Shown here piece after piece: positions 47,136 through 59,020 of a stretch of DNA of 64,000 nt. Within the stretch, counting starts at the first letter, position 1. Every line of letters begins with the position of its first letter. This DNA comes from Corbicula japonica (taxonomy: Eukaryota > Mollusca > Bivalvia > Venerida > Cyrenidae): assembly GCA_038501625.1 (NCBI GenBank), contig JAZAYU010000009.1, forward strand, positions 11,956,396 through 12,020,395. The letters are read 5' to 3'. The position numbers and the translations under genes are program-made. The notes below the pieces were generated by a model. The model saw only the letters and a program-made list of their open reading frames with translations. It did not search any database and was not told the DNA's origin.

Positions 47136-47209
47136 AAGGGTAAAACAATTCACATTTGCACCATAAAATACAGTGTTCCTTATGGACAAACTTAATAATT
47201 TTCTATGTT

Positions 47210-47570
47210 TACCTCGATGCATGATGGTACAATGGTGAAATCATGATGGTACGATGGCACCATAATGAAAACTTGAAGGCACGATGGTGAAAACATGAAG
47301 GCATGATGGTAGGATGGCAAAAACACCATATAATATCACGGTTTCATTATCATACCATCGTTGATTCCCATTGTGCCATCGTACCATTATTGTTTTACCA
47401 TCGTACCATCATTGTTTCACCATCATGCCATCATTGTTTCACCATTGTGTCATTGTTGTTTCACCACCGTACCATCATTGTTTCATCATCATGCCAACCT
47501 TGATTTGCCATTGTGCCATTGTTTTTTTTTCACTTGTACCATCGTTGTTTTATTATTGTACCATCGTTGT
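47210..47570. repeat. Inverted minisatellite of ATGGTACGATGG / CCATCGTACCAT units
   Basis: From 47,210 to about 47,325 the units read CATGATGGTACGATGGC; from about 47,350 on they read GCCATCGTACCATCATTGTT, the reverse complement. Units are about 22-24 bp and irregular. Overlapping open frames to the right are the repeat. Confidence 0.8.
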
Positions 47571-47703
47571 TGGCTGGAACTCGGCAGTGCCAAAACAGTT
47601 CACAGTTCACTATCTTAAAATATTGTCTCATTCAAGATTCATTTCCTTGCATACCTTTTATTGTTCACAATATTTTGTATATATATAATGTCTAAATGTT
47701 GTT

Positions 47704-48730
47704 TAGCAAATGAACATTATCTTTACGTAATAGACATTCCAATGGGTACTAATTGTTCACCCTTTGTTGCTGATCTGTTTCTATACTGTTATGAAAGAGA
47801 CTTTATGATATCTCTTTCTACCTAACATCAAGATGATATTATTACAACTTTTAACAACACCTCGAGGTACCTTGATGATTTATTAAATATAGATAATAAC
47901 CATTTTCCATCACTGGTTAATAAGATTTATCCTAAAGTACTACAGCTTAATAAAGCAAACACTTCAGTAAAGCAAGCAAACTTTCTTGATCTAAATCTGT
48001 CCATTGAAAATGGTTATGTCACTACTAAAATATTAGATAAAAGAGATGATTTTAATTTTAATATTGTAAATTTTCCGTTTTTAGACATGCAACATCTTAC
48101 GGGGTTTATATCTCACAGCTTGTTCGCTTTTCAAGAGCTTGCAACCATGTGAATGATTTCAATGAACATAATCTTTGCATTAAAGAAAAACTTTTAAAAC
48201 AAGGTTATCGGTATCACAAATTAAGGAAAACCTTTTGCAAGTTTTATCTCTGATACCCAGATCTAATTCATAAATACAGGTGCAGTTTAAAATCACTATT
48301 GCAACAAGGTATTTCACAGCAAATTTTTTATGGAGATTTAATTTATAAACTTAAAAAGATAAAAGGCAATGTAAATTTCTCCCGGTTATTCCTAAAAACC
48401 ATCTGTAAATTTAAAAAGAAAGGTTACCAACATGATATTTTACAGCACTTTGCAGGTCTGGTGATTAACCCATCATTATGCTTACCTCTTTGGTTGCACG
48501 ACCGTGGCAGGGGTTTTTTAAGAGTTTATGAAGGTTTATGGGGAAATCTTTTCTTAAAAGAACCTAAAAGCTCCATTTGTTTCTTTTATCCCTGTCATCA
48601 TGTTCTTGCTGATTTTACTCCAGGTGCTCTGGTCTCGGTAAGATCATTGAGTACCCGCCCTTTGGCTTCGCAATGCTATTACCTTCTTATGTTTTATATG
48701 TTTGTGTGCTTTAACATGCAACATTGTTGA
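47704..48730 (+). pseudogene. Penelope-like reverse transcriptase relic
   Basis: Reads IPMGTNCSPFVADLFLYC, then SRYLDDLLNID (catalytic YLDD), ANFLDLNLSIENG and KRDDFNFNIVNFPFLD. After a frameshift near 48,098 it continues YISQLVRFSRAC and KLLKQGYRYHKLRKTF, then QQGISQQIFYGDL and GLVINP. A stop lies before the YLDD (about 47,822) and another near 48,250. These blocks match reverse transcriptases I associate with Penelope-like elements; the class is from memory. The copy is inactive. Confidence 0.75.
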
Positions 48731-49145
48731 GCCAATTGGTGGGTTGGAGTTATTTCACCAAACAACTTGTACTTGTTTTGTGATACGAGAACCTGTTGGG
48801 GCAAGTGTGAGGTTGGTGCACCCTAGAACCTGGTTTAAACCCCCAGTGGGAATTTGTTTTGCCACTGACTGTTCCAAGGCGGTAACCCCTCGGGTGCTCA
48901 CTTTCGTTCATTGTTTGTGGCGTCCATTTTGAAACTGATTATTGTAATACCATGCTCTCTTTTCCTCTCTACTTTTTGGCTGTGTGGGGAGGCTGTGTCT
49001 GCTGGATGTGGCCATTCCTGATATGCATATTTCACTTTTTTACCCTAGAGAAAAGATAGGATTTTCCTTCCCCAGTAAAACATGCAGAAACCCTTATCCA
49101 ATATGCAAGAAAAGTTTTTGAAATACACATTTCTTGCCAAATTAC
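48731..49145. other. CRYM intron 4, part
   Basis: GC-richer than its surroundings and possibly still retroelement 3' sequence. No gene supported. Confidence 0.35.
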
Positions 49146-49247
49146 CTCTTGGAATGAGCAGACAGTGGAGAGAGCGTGGTAATGTGACCTGGCCTGCGTT
49201 CCGGCTCCAAGGATAGCCAGCTTCTTTGAACCCGAGGCAGCAAGGTA
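49146..49247 (-). CDS. CRYM: CRYM coding exon 4 (nucleotide-binding loop)
   Basis: A 102-nt phase 0-0 exon. It contains KKLAILGAGTQARSHYHAL, the Gly-rich GAGxQA dinucleotide-binding turn (Gly136-Ala141), followed by STVCSFQE. Acceptor GTTTCAG, donor CAAGAG/GTAATT. Confidence 0.95.
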
Positions 49248-49263
49248 CTGAAACAAATGAGTT

Positions 49264-49502
49264 TAAGCCTCAACTCCATGGATACGGCTTATATCTTATA
49301 TATGTGTGACAGTGAAGATTCAATGCAGTCTGATCTGGATCTATATGTAAACTGATTGCTTCATGGTTAGAAATAACTTGATTAAATGAATCTTAAAGCA
49401 ACAGTGTAGATCCTAATTACATCACATGAATGTGAAGGCTGTTCTGGGTCTACACTTGCCACACATATCTGATATAAGCCCGATCCATGGAGTAAAAGGT
49501 TA
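49264..49502. repeat. Fold-A element, degenerate
   Basis: TTTAAGCCTCAACTCCATGG to CCATGGAGTAAAAGGTTA, with AACAGTGTAGATCCTAATTAC inside. Confidence 0.65.
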
Positions 49503-49812
49503 TCATATACAAAATAAAAGTTAAACAAATATGTATAATATAATTTATTTTATCTGTTCAATTAAATTCCAGTACCAGAACACTTCTTACATAAATGTTT
49601 AGCCTATCTTAAATTATGAGATTTTTTAGGTTAAAATTGATTACAGCTGTCTGATTGATTTCAAATTATTTATAGGAAAGATTGCTTTAACTATTTTTTT
49701 TTCATTACTGTAACACTGACATAATTTGGTTGATTCTGATCCCTTTCAGCAAAAAAACCCCACAAAACAAAGAAATGTGCATAAAATCGGTTGTAGAACC
49801 TTAACAGTTTTA

Positions 49813-50269
49813 ACATTTTCCTCCATAGACTCGTCTTTATTGCATGGGCGAACAGTGTAGATCCAGATCAGCCGGCACATTCAGGATCTGCACTGTTCGC
49901 TTTATGACTTGTTAGGTTATTTCTGACCAAAATGCAACCAGTGCAGCAGATCCTGATCAGAGGGCACGGATGTTCCAGCTGATCAGAATCTACACTGGTT
50001 GCACATGCGTAAAAAGGCATATATATGGATGAAAGGGTTAACCCATTCCTGTATATATACGCATTTTTACGCATGTGTGACCAGTGTAGATCCAGATCAG
50101 CCAGCACATCTGATCAGGATCTGCACTGGTCGCATTTTGGTCAGAAATAACCTAATGAATCAAAAAGCGAACAGTTTAGATCCTGATCAGACGGCACAGA
50201 TGTGCCGGCTGATCTGGATCTAAACTGTTCGCCCTAGCAATAAAGGTGTATCTGTACGGGAAAGGGTTA
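49813..50269. repeat. Fold-A dimer, reversed order of subfamilies
   Basis: Copy 1 (49813-50040, TTCCTCCATAGACTCG ... TATATGGATGAAAGGGTTAA) joins copy 2 (50039-50269, AACCCATTCCTGTATATATA ... GTACGGGAAAGGGTTAA) through one GGGTTAACCC. Copy 2 is nearly the same as 36,690-36,931. Confidence 0.9.
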
Positions 50270-50319
50270 AAGATGCATCATTCTCCTAATATTGAATAAG
50301 AATTAATGTTCATAGTCAC

Positions 50320-50382
50320 CTTGGTAGCTACAGCTGACACTGCAGCTGTTCTCATCGCAGTAATAACATCCCCATCAAGTAT
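50320..50382 (-). CDS. CRYM: CRYM coding exon 3
   Basis: A 63-nt phase 0-0 exon encoding ILDGDVITAMRTAAVSAVATK (residues 102-122), almost the signature of the family: the DGxxITAxRTAAxSAxATK helix leading into the Rossmann domain. Acceptor ATTTTGCAG, donor ACCAAG/GTGACT. Confidence 0.95.
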
Positions 50383-50389
50383 CTGCAAA

Positions 50390-50540
50390 ATATTGTGTAC
50401 GGGTTTTATTGTGCGATGGCAAAAGATACAAATCTACACTGGTTGCTTCTCTGTCATTAATAACCTAATTAATACAAATGATGTGCCAGGTGATCTGGAT
50501 CTACATTGAACCACTGCAAATACTGTGGAGCAAAAAGAGT
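50390..50540. repeat. Fold-A remnant
   Basis: AAATCTACACTGGTTGC and GATGTGCCAGGTGATCTGG remain. Confidence 0.5.
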
Positions 50541-50744
50541 TAATGCAACTAGTGTAGACATGTACAAAAAACATTGCACATAACGGTAGTTACATCTTTG
50601 TCTAACCTGTTTGTTGTTTTATCAGTTCATCCAAAAAAGGTTTTGTAAATGGTTTGAATTGAATAAGACCATTAAAAACCTTTGTTAAATAAAGATTTAT
50701 TTGTTTATATTTCACTGGGATGATTTTAAAAATGATGTTACCTG

Positions 50745-51320
50745 AGCAGTGGATAGTGTAGACCCTGATCCAAATGCCAAGATGTGCTGATCTTGATCTT
50801 CACTGTTCAGAAACTAGATTTTCTTTATGATTAAACCCTAGTGATGCCAGAAGTAATAATTCTTGAAGTTGTGATATGTATAGACCCCAGAATTTTTATA
50901 TCTGTGTAGTGTGATGCCTTAACTCTTAACTCCATAGAATCTGGCTGTTATCCATGGGTGAATAATGTAGATCCAGATCAGTAGGCTCATGTGTACTATC
51001 TGATCAGGATCTACATGGTTTGCTTTGTATTCCTTGGGTTATTTCTGACCTGGAAGCAAACAGTGTAGATCCTAATGCCAGTGCCAGCTGATATTGATCT
51101 ACACTATCCCCAGATGTGATAAATCCCATATATATGGAGTAAATGTTTAATTCTCTACCTGTAGCATATCAATATTTAACCTTGTTATGAAATTGAACCA
51201 GTTCATTCAGTGTTCATAGGGGTGTTTTACAGAAATGTATTTTCTGAACAGCCAACAATGTATACCCTGATCAGATGGTGGATGTGCTAGCTGATCTGGG
51301 TCTAAAATGGTTGCAAATAC
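50745..51320. repeat. Three Fold-A copies, one nearly complete
   Basis: Remnant 50,745-50,810; fuller copy 50,920-51,150 (TTAACTCTTAACTCCATAG to ATATATGGAGTAAATGTTTAA); remnant 51,245-51,312. All lie in CRYM intron 2. Confidence 0.65.
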
Positions 51321-51752
51321 GGGAAACCTTGATTCAACTATTCGACATCCACCAGCTTAAAGAAAAGTTTGTGGCTACTTCAGGGTGAAGAAACAGTGTT
51401 AATTGACATCCTTTGTGATTAAATTTAAATTTGAACTAAATGTGTGATCATGAATAATTTAATATTTAAACTGTTTTAAGACATGCATGGTCATTCATGA
51501 TGATAAAAATATAGGCTATTTCATGTCAACAGCATAATGAACATGTGTATAACCAACATTTTTACTTAAGAACTTTTTTTATGTCTGACAGTGAGATTAA
51601 TAAAAAACAACAACAATGTACTGCTTTAAAAAAAAAACCATCTTAACTATATACACATAACTATGTTGGCCTAGGCAACATCTGCCATACAATATGTCTA
51701 CATGCACAACTATATAGTATATTACTAATATTAAAAACTCTTTAGTACCTAC
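51321..51752. other. CRYM intron 2 next to exon 2
   Basis: AT-rich, nothing recognised. Confidence 0.4.
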
Positions 51753-51906
51753 TGCTTTCGGTATGCCTGTTTTTGTTTCAAACAGTACAATAACAGCATT
51801 ATGTGTCTGTACCCCATATCTGTCCATATTGTGTGGGTAAAAGGTTACCAGTTTAACTCCCAGGCTCTCTGCCTCTTCACATAGTGATGGCATCAGCCCA
51901 AGAAAC
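51753..51906 (-). CDS. CRYM: CRYM coding exon 2
   Basis: A 154-nt exon: acceptor TTCTTGTAG, donor AAAGCA/GTAGGT, phase 2 to phase 0. It encodes FLGLMPSLCEEAESLGVKLV and TFYPHNMDRYGVQTHNA. Lys68 in VKLVTFY is the conserved active-site Lys of the family. The tail GIPKA runs straight into the DGDVITA motif of exon 3. Confidence 0.93.
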
Positions 51907-52277
51907 CTACAAGAAACCACTTGCATTATTAAAATATTATTAAATTCCTTATTGGGACAGTAAAACCAAACGTGATTGTAATCATGATAGTAAGTTAAAT
52001 AAATACTATCAATGTACTGTGTATTCTCTTAAGAATTTGGAAATAAAAGTATTTTAGTAATATAAATTCAGCAAATTGAAAACCTGTACATGAGTTATTT
52101 CTATTTTACATACATATTTCATGATAAATCTTTTGCTCACCACTATTAAAGAATAAAGAAATATGTTCCATTCAGAAACTCTGAAACCTAAACCACCATC
52201 CTCAAATCTTTATGGATTGTTCAAGACAATGTTACCAACATTTAACATTTGTATGATCTTTAAATATCGATACTGAA

Positions 52278-53000
52278 CATAGGTGGATCCAGGGGGGGCG
52301 GACCCGGCGTACGCCCCCCCCTAAAATTGCCCAAGCAAAGTTTTTTTTTCTCTGTAATGAAGTATGATATATAGGAAAATATATATAAATGTCAAAAAAA
52401 TTTCGCACGCTACACGTGCAATAAGTTTCAAGACTAGGAGTACACTAATACAATGACATAACGAACAATTCACAAACAATTCCTTCTCATTTTTTGTAAG
52501 ATTAACTTGTGATACCTAAGTTTACGTGTTTGCTATATTTTTCCTCTCGCTTGAATTCAGTTTACATGTTCATAGTAAAATATGTTTCTGTATTTTAAAT
52601 ATTCCCGCTTTCACTTACTTCCATTTATATTTTTCCTTTGAGTAAAGTGAGTCAACAAACATGGATGCACCAAGTGGGAAACACGCAAAAATTCAAAATA
52701 TTTATTGTGCAAAAGATCTTATTTTTGTCTCCGTTTGATTCATACCTTAAGCACACAGTAGATTTGAGCTCTCGTAAATTGTATTGTATACCCTGGGGAA
52801 GTATATTTGAGGTTCTGGAAATGTGCGTGAATCCCTTAGAAATGACTAAAACACAGGAGCTTCCGGGGGCCTCCGGCCCCCTGGACCCCTGGCCAGGGCT
52901 TTGCCCTGGACCCATCGGGGGCCCTTACGGCCTCCTGGACCCCGTCAGATTGTATATTTTTCTGCCCCCCCCCTAACTACAAATCTTGGATCCGCCTATG
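52278..53000. mobile_element. 723-bp DNA transposon with TSD CTGAA
   Basis: Inverted ends CATAGGTGGATCCA and TGGATCCGCCTATG; direct repeats CTGAA at 52273-52277 and 53001-53005. Inside both ends are G/C homopolymer runs, and a very GC-rich region near 52,860-52,945 (GGGGGCCTCCGGCCCCC, CCAGGGCTTTGCCCTGG) contrasts with the AT-rich rest. No transposase. CRYM intron 1. Confidence 0.75.
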
Positions 53001-53244
53001 CTGAAACTGGGTCAGTTAAATTCTCCAAATCTGGAAAATTACACTTCAGATTGGATATTTTCTAGATATGTTGTAAAATGATTATTTATAAGGATGAAAT
53101 ATCAGAAAAGAAAAAAAATCATCAGAAAAGATGAAAAATCAAAAATCAGAAGATGGGAAATATTGAAGGTAAAATGGATAACGGGATGGCTTATCAGCTT
53201 ACGGTATTATGTATCTATTAGTCTGAGTATAGTTTTATACATAC

Positions 53245-53475
53245 CCTCCCTCCTTTTGAACAGCGACAACTGATCTCACTGGCTGGACAACATGTTTACT
53301 TGAGAATTTCGATAATGCTTTCTCCATGACATCCAACAACTTGCCATATTCTAGAACAGCCTCTACTTTTTCTCCAGATATGTAATTCTCCATCCTAGTA
53401 AATCCTACTGCTGACGGTATAGGCTGAACTTGAAGTGTCACGTGATTTCTATTTCTGGAGAATATCGCTTACGAC
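53245..53475 (-). CDS. CRYM: CRYM coding exon 1 with 5' leader
   Basis: Acceptor TTGTTTGCAG opens the exon. In the coding frame a TAA lies in the leader, and the first ATG after it is at 53393-53391, so translation starts MENYISGEKVEAVLEYGK. Coding part 53393-53245 gives 49 codons plus two bases (donor GGAGG/GTATGT). It contains the N-terminal helices and the substrate-pocket motif HVVQPVRSVVAV (Arg40, matching the conserved VRTVV Arg). A longer frame starting at GTG is not used. Confidence 0.92.
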
Positions 53476-53856
53476 CTGCAAACAAGAAATAAGATTGATG
53501 TTATTAAAAAGGCTTTATATTGAAGTCGTATATTAATAAAGACAGTAACAATACATCAATATCTAGAGAAACAATATATATGGCTTTACCAATTTGTCAA
53601 AATATTATTTTTGCAGCGTCACAAGAGACCCGGCTTTTCATGTAAAAGATCGTTTGATGCCAAGTGTTGTTTCTAGGAAAACTAGTTAATTTGTAAGTAT
53701 TTTATATTTCGAAAGTAGATAGGACTCCAGAGTAATACAGTTATGAGTGCTGTCATTGTGATACGATAGTTTGACTTACGATTTATTGGTTCTGTCTTAT
53801 GATTTCGCGAGAACGTTCAAGGTTGTCAAAGACTTGAAGAATTCCCATGACCAGGC

Positions 53857-53912
53857 CCCATGATCATGAAACTAAATCACGAGACCAGTCTCAGTTTTAT
53901 GATATTGGGTCC
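53857..53912. repeat. Fold-B remnant
   Basis: CATGATCATGAAACTAA and CAGTCTCAGTTTTATGATAT arms, centre deleted. Just upstream of the CRYM coding exon 1. Confidence 0.4.
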
Positions 53913-54019
53913 AGTCATAACATAACATGACATCAAGTGTCTCCATCATCCATGGAAGAAAAAACTAAAGCTGTTTCCTTTTTTAAATAGAAGTTCATCT
54001 GATCATTTTTTGATCTTTC

Positions 54020-55622
54020 ATCATGATCTATCTATCTATCTCTGAATACTGCCGACTCCTCTTTCGAGTGTTAATGGCAGGACTTGGTGCACGTCGGAAG
54101 TGTTAGTAAGGTTGTGAAAGAATAAAGTCAAGAATTGTGATCTTGGATGCCAAGACAAGTGTTAAAATGTTAGTGAGTGCTAGATTTAATGGAGATTAAA
54201 AGTAAAAGAGATAAAAACAAAGACTTGAAAGAGTACCCGACTAGTATTGGATCACAGCCACTGCCTGCTTGAAATGCTCAAGATCAGGCAGGGTTACAAT
54301 ATTAACGGGAAGTCTATTCCAAAGAGTGATACTATGAGGAAAAAATGAGAACTTGTGATAATCTGACGTGACCTGAATCTGTCTAAAACAGAGGGGGTGC
54401 ATATGCCTGGTTTGTCTGTTCGGTCTTTGTATGTAAGAAGGGAGGTTTATTGCTACGATGTTATGGTATATTTTATAAAACATTATAAGTCTAGCATCAA
54501 GCCTTCGATGTTCTAAGGACCTCCAGCCCAGCTCCCCCTGCATAGCCGTGACACTGGAAAGAGGAGAGTAGTCTTGTTTGACCCATCTTATTGCTCGCCT
54601 CTGGACCATTTCCACTTTGTGGATGTTTGTCTTGGTGTATGGGTTCCAGACAGTAGATGCGTACTCTACCTGGGGTCGGACCAAGGTCTTGTATGCCAGT
54701 TCTTTGACTTTTTGGTTGTTGGTTGTTATGTTTCTTTTGATAAAGCCTAGGGATTTATTAGCATTAGCTGTAATTCTTGCTATGTGTGTGTTGAAATTAA
54801 GCTCAGAAGAAAGATCTAACCCTAGGTATTTTGCATGTGTAACAGATTCAAGGCTTGACCGTGGAGATAATATTTGTTTTTAATGACATGTTTATTTTTA
54901 GTAATGTGTAAGACTTGACATTTTTAGGGGTTAAATTCCATGTCCCACGCCTTCTCCCATGCCTGCATCTTGTCAAGATCTTGTTGTAGCGTTAGTGAGT
55001 CTGCCAAGGAGTTGATGGTGAGGTAGATGGCAGTGTCATCAGCAAATAGCCGGACTTGGGATTTAGAAACAGAAGACGGAAGTTGGTTTATATAGACGAG
55101 AAAGCATAGAGGACCAAGGACAGATCCCTGGGGTACTCCAGAGGTTACCGGTACTTCTGTTGAGCATTCACCGTCTAGTATGACTTTTTGGCTTCTGCCT
55201 ATGAGGAAAGAGCGAGTCCATTTGAGTATTTGAGTAGACACACCATATTCTTGAAGGATATAGAGAAGTTTTAGATGGTTTACCTTATCGAAAGCTTTAC
55301 TAAAGTCAAGTGAAATTAGGTCAGTTTGTTTGCCTGAAGCGATGTTATTGGTTAGATAGTCAGTTAGTTCAATGAGTTGTGTTTCACAAGAACGTCTTTC
55401 ACGAAAGCCGTGCTGGAGATCATAGAGTATATTATGGGTAGTCAAGTGAGAGGATAGGTGGGATGCTACAATGTGTTCAAGAGTTTTACAGAGAATGCAG
55501 GTGAGAGAAATAGGACAGTAGTTTGCAGGGTCACTGATTACATTCATCACTGCACTATGGAAATGGATGAAGATGAACCCAGTTTTTCTACCAACTACAC
55601 AATGAGATTCAAGATTTCTCAA
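54020..55622 (-). pseudogene. LINE (CR1/jockey-like) reverse transcriptase, 5'-truncated and broken
   Basis: On the minus strand: DPANYCPISLTCILCKTLEH, YDLQHGFRERRSCETQL, LISLDFSKAFDKVNH, TSGVPQGSVLGPLCFLVYIN and the catalytic RLFADDTAIY (about 55,036). An in-frame TAA after MEFNP (about 54,924) and a later frameshift separate the C-terminal part, RPQVEYASTVWNPY and MVQRRAIRWV (54,241-54,684). The 3' end at about 54,026-54,043 is a short (GATA)n tail, as in CR1-type elements. The endonuclease and ORF1 are missing. Confidence 0.85.
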
Positions 55623-58600
55623 TAGATCAAACCCATCAATCCCTGTTTACTCATCAATTCTAACATAATTTCTGAATGGAAGATATGCATGACAGTCTCC
55701 AGATTCAAAGATTGTGTGTTTGAAATTCTGTCAGGAATGGGGATCCTGTGCAGTTTCCACAATCCACTCTTGACACCAATACTGGTTTCCACACAGGAAG
55801 CAGTCATCGAGCGTGATTTTGAAGTTGAAAGAACTTGTTTCATAATTAATATAAAAATAAATAAGTTTATAAAACAGATGGTGTCTATATCGATCAGATG
55901 CTTGGTATCACTTAATATACTGCCAAACTAAAGTTATTCAGATTGTTTTTTCAATTAATGACGAATAAAACTTTCATCATCATTTTGTTTGTTATGAACT
56001 TATAATGTTGTACTGTTCATAACTTCATGTTTTACTGCAGCTGTAACTTTAATTAATCAGATGAATTTTTGAAACATTCAGTTAACAGTTTGTTAATATC
56101 AGGAAAAAGCAAAATGCACTCCAAGAAATATTTTGCTATCTTATACTTTGATTTTCACTCATAACTACATGTATATGTTGCCAGGGAGGGAATCAATTGT
56201 TCACTGCCTACTATTAAGGCTACTGTAATGACTGATGTTCAGAGATAGACAAAGGTTCTGAGTTGTTATTTAACACATTTTGTGATTGATTAAAAAATGA
56301 TTATCATTCTTTAACATGATAAGGATTTCAATGAACTTTTAATTTTCAGTATTGTTTAAAAGCAGAAACAAGGTACAGAGGTACTTCTTGTCTAGAATAA
56401 ATTCCTGTAGTGATTTTGTAACCTGAAGAATATAATGTGAAAGTTTGAAAATAAATATTGTGGCACAATCACAAATTATACCAGTAGTAAGGAAGGGAGG
56501 AGAGGTCATTTCAGGAATTAATCGTATCTTATTTATAAACTACTAGTGGTAGTATTTTAAATTGTAATGGATTCATTTGTAATGTGGGGAAATTGAATAA
56601 ATGGTCTATAATTAAACATGCAACTGCAGCATGTATATTCATGTATATGCACTATGCAGCATGTATTTATTTAGATTAATATTGCCATATATTCATATTA
56701 GCTACACTTGTACAAGAGGACATATAAAGAAAATGGGAAGCTAGTACATTAATACAAAAACTACTTGTATAAAAGTATCTTTTTGTTATTTTAATACCAG
56801 CTAATGTGTAGTCTTGATGAGATAAAAAGCCATTACATTAATAAGTAAATCTCACCCCAAATCTGTGATGTCTTGCTACCACAAAGCCAGATTGTTGTCA
56901 CCCACAGCTGTATTTATGTAAGTCCAAAACTTGATAGCACTTTTAGAGATAAAAAACACCTTACAAAAAACAATAATTATTTTATTTCAGAGTAAATAAA
57001 ATTGCATTGTCCTATTTTAAATGCACTTTAAACATAGTCACATGTTAAACTGATAAACGGTTAGATTATAGCTGATAGCTTTTGTCATTATAAATAACTC
57101 GAGTGCAGCATCTGGACTGTGTTCACGGCAGTATGGACAATGGTCCATCTCAATGATGAGACAATAGTCTATTGACCGGACAGTGGTCTATCTCACTGAC
57201 CAGTGTGTGGTCTATCTCATTGACCGTTACTATTGTTTCATTTCATTTCACTGGCACTGATGTATGTGCAATAATGTCTAAGACAGTTTCACAAAGGAGT
57301 AAATTTGCATAGTTTCCAGAAATTCTGATGTTGGTGAATGGTCCCTAGGCATTTGCACATTTTGTCTAAGAACAAAATTAAATGAATGAGAAATCAGATG
57401 AAGCCATGTTAGTTAAGAAACATCTTACACCGAAACAAATTCAAATGTTTCTATACATTTAATTTGCTCTCTTTAAGCTGAATTTTAGTATTTGAAGTAA
57501 CCGCAGGTTTATCCTAAGAAGTTAGACAACTTCCACACTTAAAGACAGCTGTTGTTTCTCGCACTGTCCTTGATAAAGAATTAGATCAAATTATTACGCA
57601 AATAATTCTGTAGATATTTGTAGTAATCCTTAACAGCCTTTTGTACTGGCCAACCTTTTTTTAAGTATTAATTTGACAATTCCACAGTGGTTTCATAATC
57701 GTTCAGAGAAGAAGAATGAAAATAGAAGGGGTCCAGGTTCAAAACAAAGTGGCAGCTGTGTCACTGTAAACTGGCAGGTTTAAGATATACAGTCAGTATA
57801 GAAACACAGGGGCAAAGAGTCAAGATCAGATATAACTGGCCTTTTGTTGGTTTAATTCATTGAAATTGTCAAAAGTCATATCAGTTCTAGATAAATCTCT
57901 AAAAATCTATCTTTCAAAAAATCTACCAAGGGCATTTTGAGTAAATAAGATATAATCACGGTAGATCCTGTGGTTTAGACAACCAAGTTCATACGGGAGT
58001 TTTGCAGGAATAACCAGTAGTTTAGACCTTTCCTCAGAGTGGGGGCATGTGCTGACTAACCTGGGTCTATTAGTCTCAAATTGTCACTAGTTAGTCCCAT
58101 TAAGAAAAAAAATACAACAGGAAATGCACATCAGTTGAATAGTACTTGTAAGTACATATGGGCTAACTTACACTAACCTATGTCCACATTATAGATTACT
58201 GATAAAATTATATCACAGAACTTTAAGGTTAAAGAAATGATGTTTAAATGTTTCATTAATGGTCTGATTATGGTCCTATACTTCGTGGGAGAGTTGGCAG
58301 AGGAAACGGATGAGGGCAAGCAGAATTGTATACCAAGAGATATGGTAACTAAAAAATGAAACTTTGTCGGCAAAATGTAAACCAATGTAAAATGTAAATG
58401 TGATCTTGACAAGACAATGTTCCAAGTCACTGAAGGCCTCTCAATATACCATATTATGTAGTACATGTATTGTTGCTTTTCCCCAGGTACCATAATACCG
58501 GAGGTCAGTCAAAGTACAATACTTAACAGTTAAACTAATGATACAGATTTTATTTGATAATTATGTCCCAGCACATGCTTTGTCACTTATTGCATGCATA

Positions 58601-58649
58601 CAACATTATGGTATAATAAAATAATAGTAAAATACTATAATACTGATAT
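55623..58649. other. Intergenic DNA between CRYM and gene C
   Basis: No gene recognised. At 57,115-57,235 there are about three copies of a GGTCTATCTCA(C/T)TGACC unit. The rest is AT-rich and unique-looking. The CRYM promoter and non-coding first exon may lie somewhere here. Confidence 0.45.
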
Positions 58650-59020
58650 AATTAACCATTTACTATGGCCTTTATCCCATGTCTTGCCATCTGATCAGGA
58701 TCTACACTGTTTGGTTAGATTCATGGGGTTATTTCTGACCAAAAGGTGACCAGTGTAGATCCTGATCAAATACATGTGACGCATATGCATTAAAAGGTGT
58801 ATATGTGCATTAAAAGGGGTATAATATACAGTCAAACCTGTCTTTAGCAGCCACCCAAGGGAGTGACAAAAAGTAGCTGCTGAAGACTGTGGCTGCTAAA
58901 GGCAGTATAAAATTAGAACAAAATGTCAGTTTAGGTCATATTCAAACTGGCTGTTTAAACAGGTTGTTGCTATTTGCAGGTGGCTGCTAAGGCAAGTTTC
59001 ATTGTATGGAGTAAAGGGTT
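58650..59020. repeat. Fold-A element with nested Tc1/mariner-like MITE
   Basis: Fold-A outer ends TTAACCATTTACTATGG and TATGGAGTAAAGGGTTAA. Insert about 58,832-59,008: TACAGTCAAACCTGTCT at left, GGCAAGTTTCATTGTA at right, with GCAGCCACCCAAGGGAG and GTGGCTGCTAA inverted inside. Confidence 0.75.

Noticed and set aside
52638..52976. Plus-strand frame of 112 codons with Pro/Gly-rich end
   Set aside because: It lies wholly inside the 52278-53000 transposon and reflects its GC-rich palindromes.
53394..53441. Longer CRYM N terminus from a GTG at 53441
   Set aside because: Non-ATG; the first in-frame ATG after the leader stop is at 53393 and fits the family length.
54578..54883. Plus-strand frame of 101 codons
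   Set aside because: Antisense of the minus-strand LINE reverse transcriptase.
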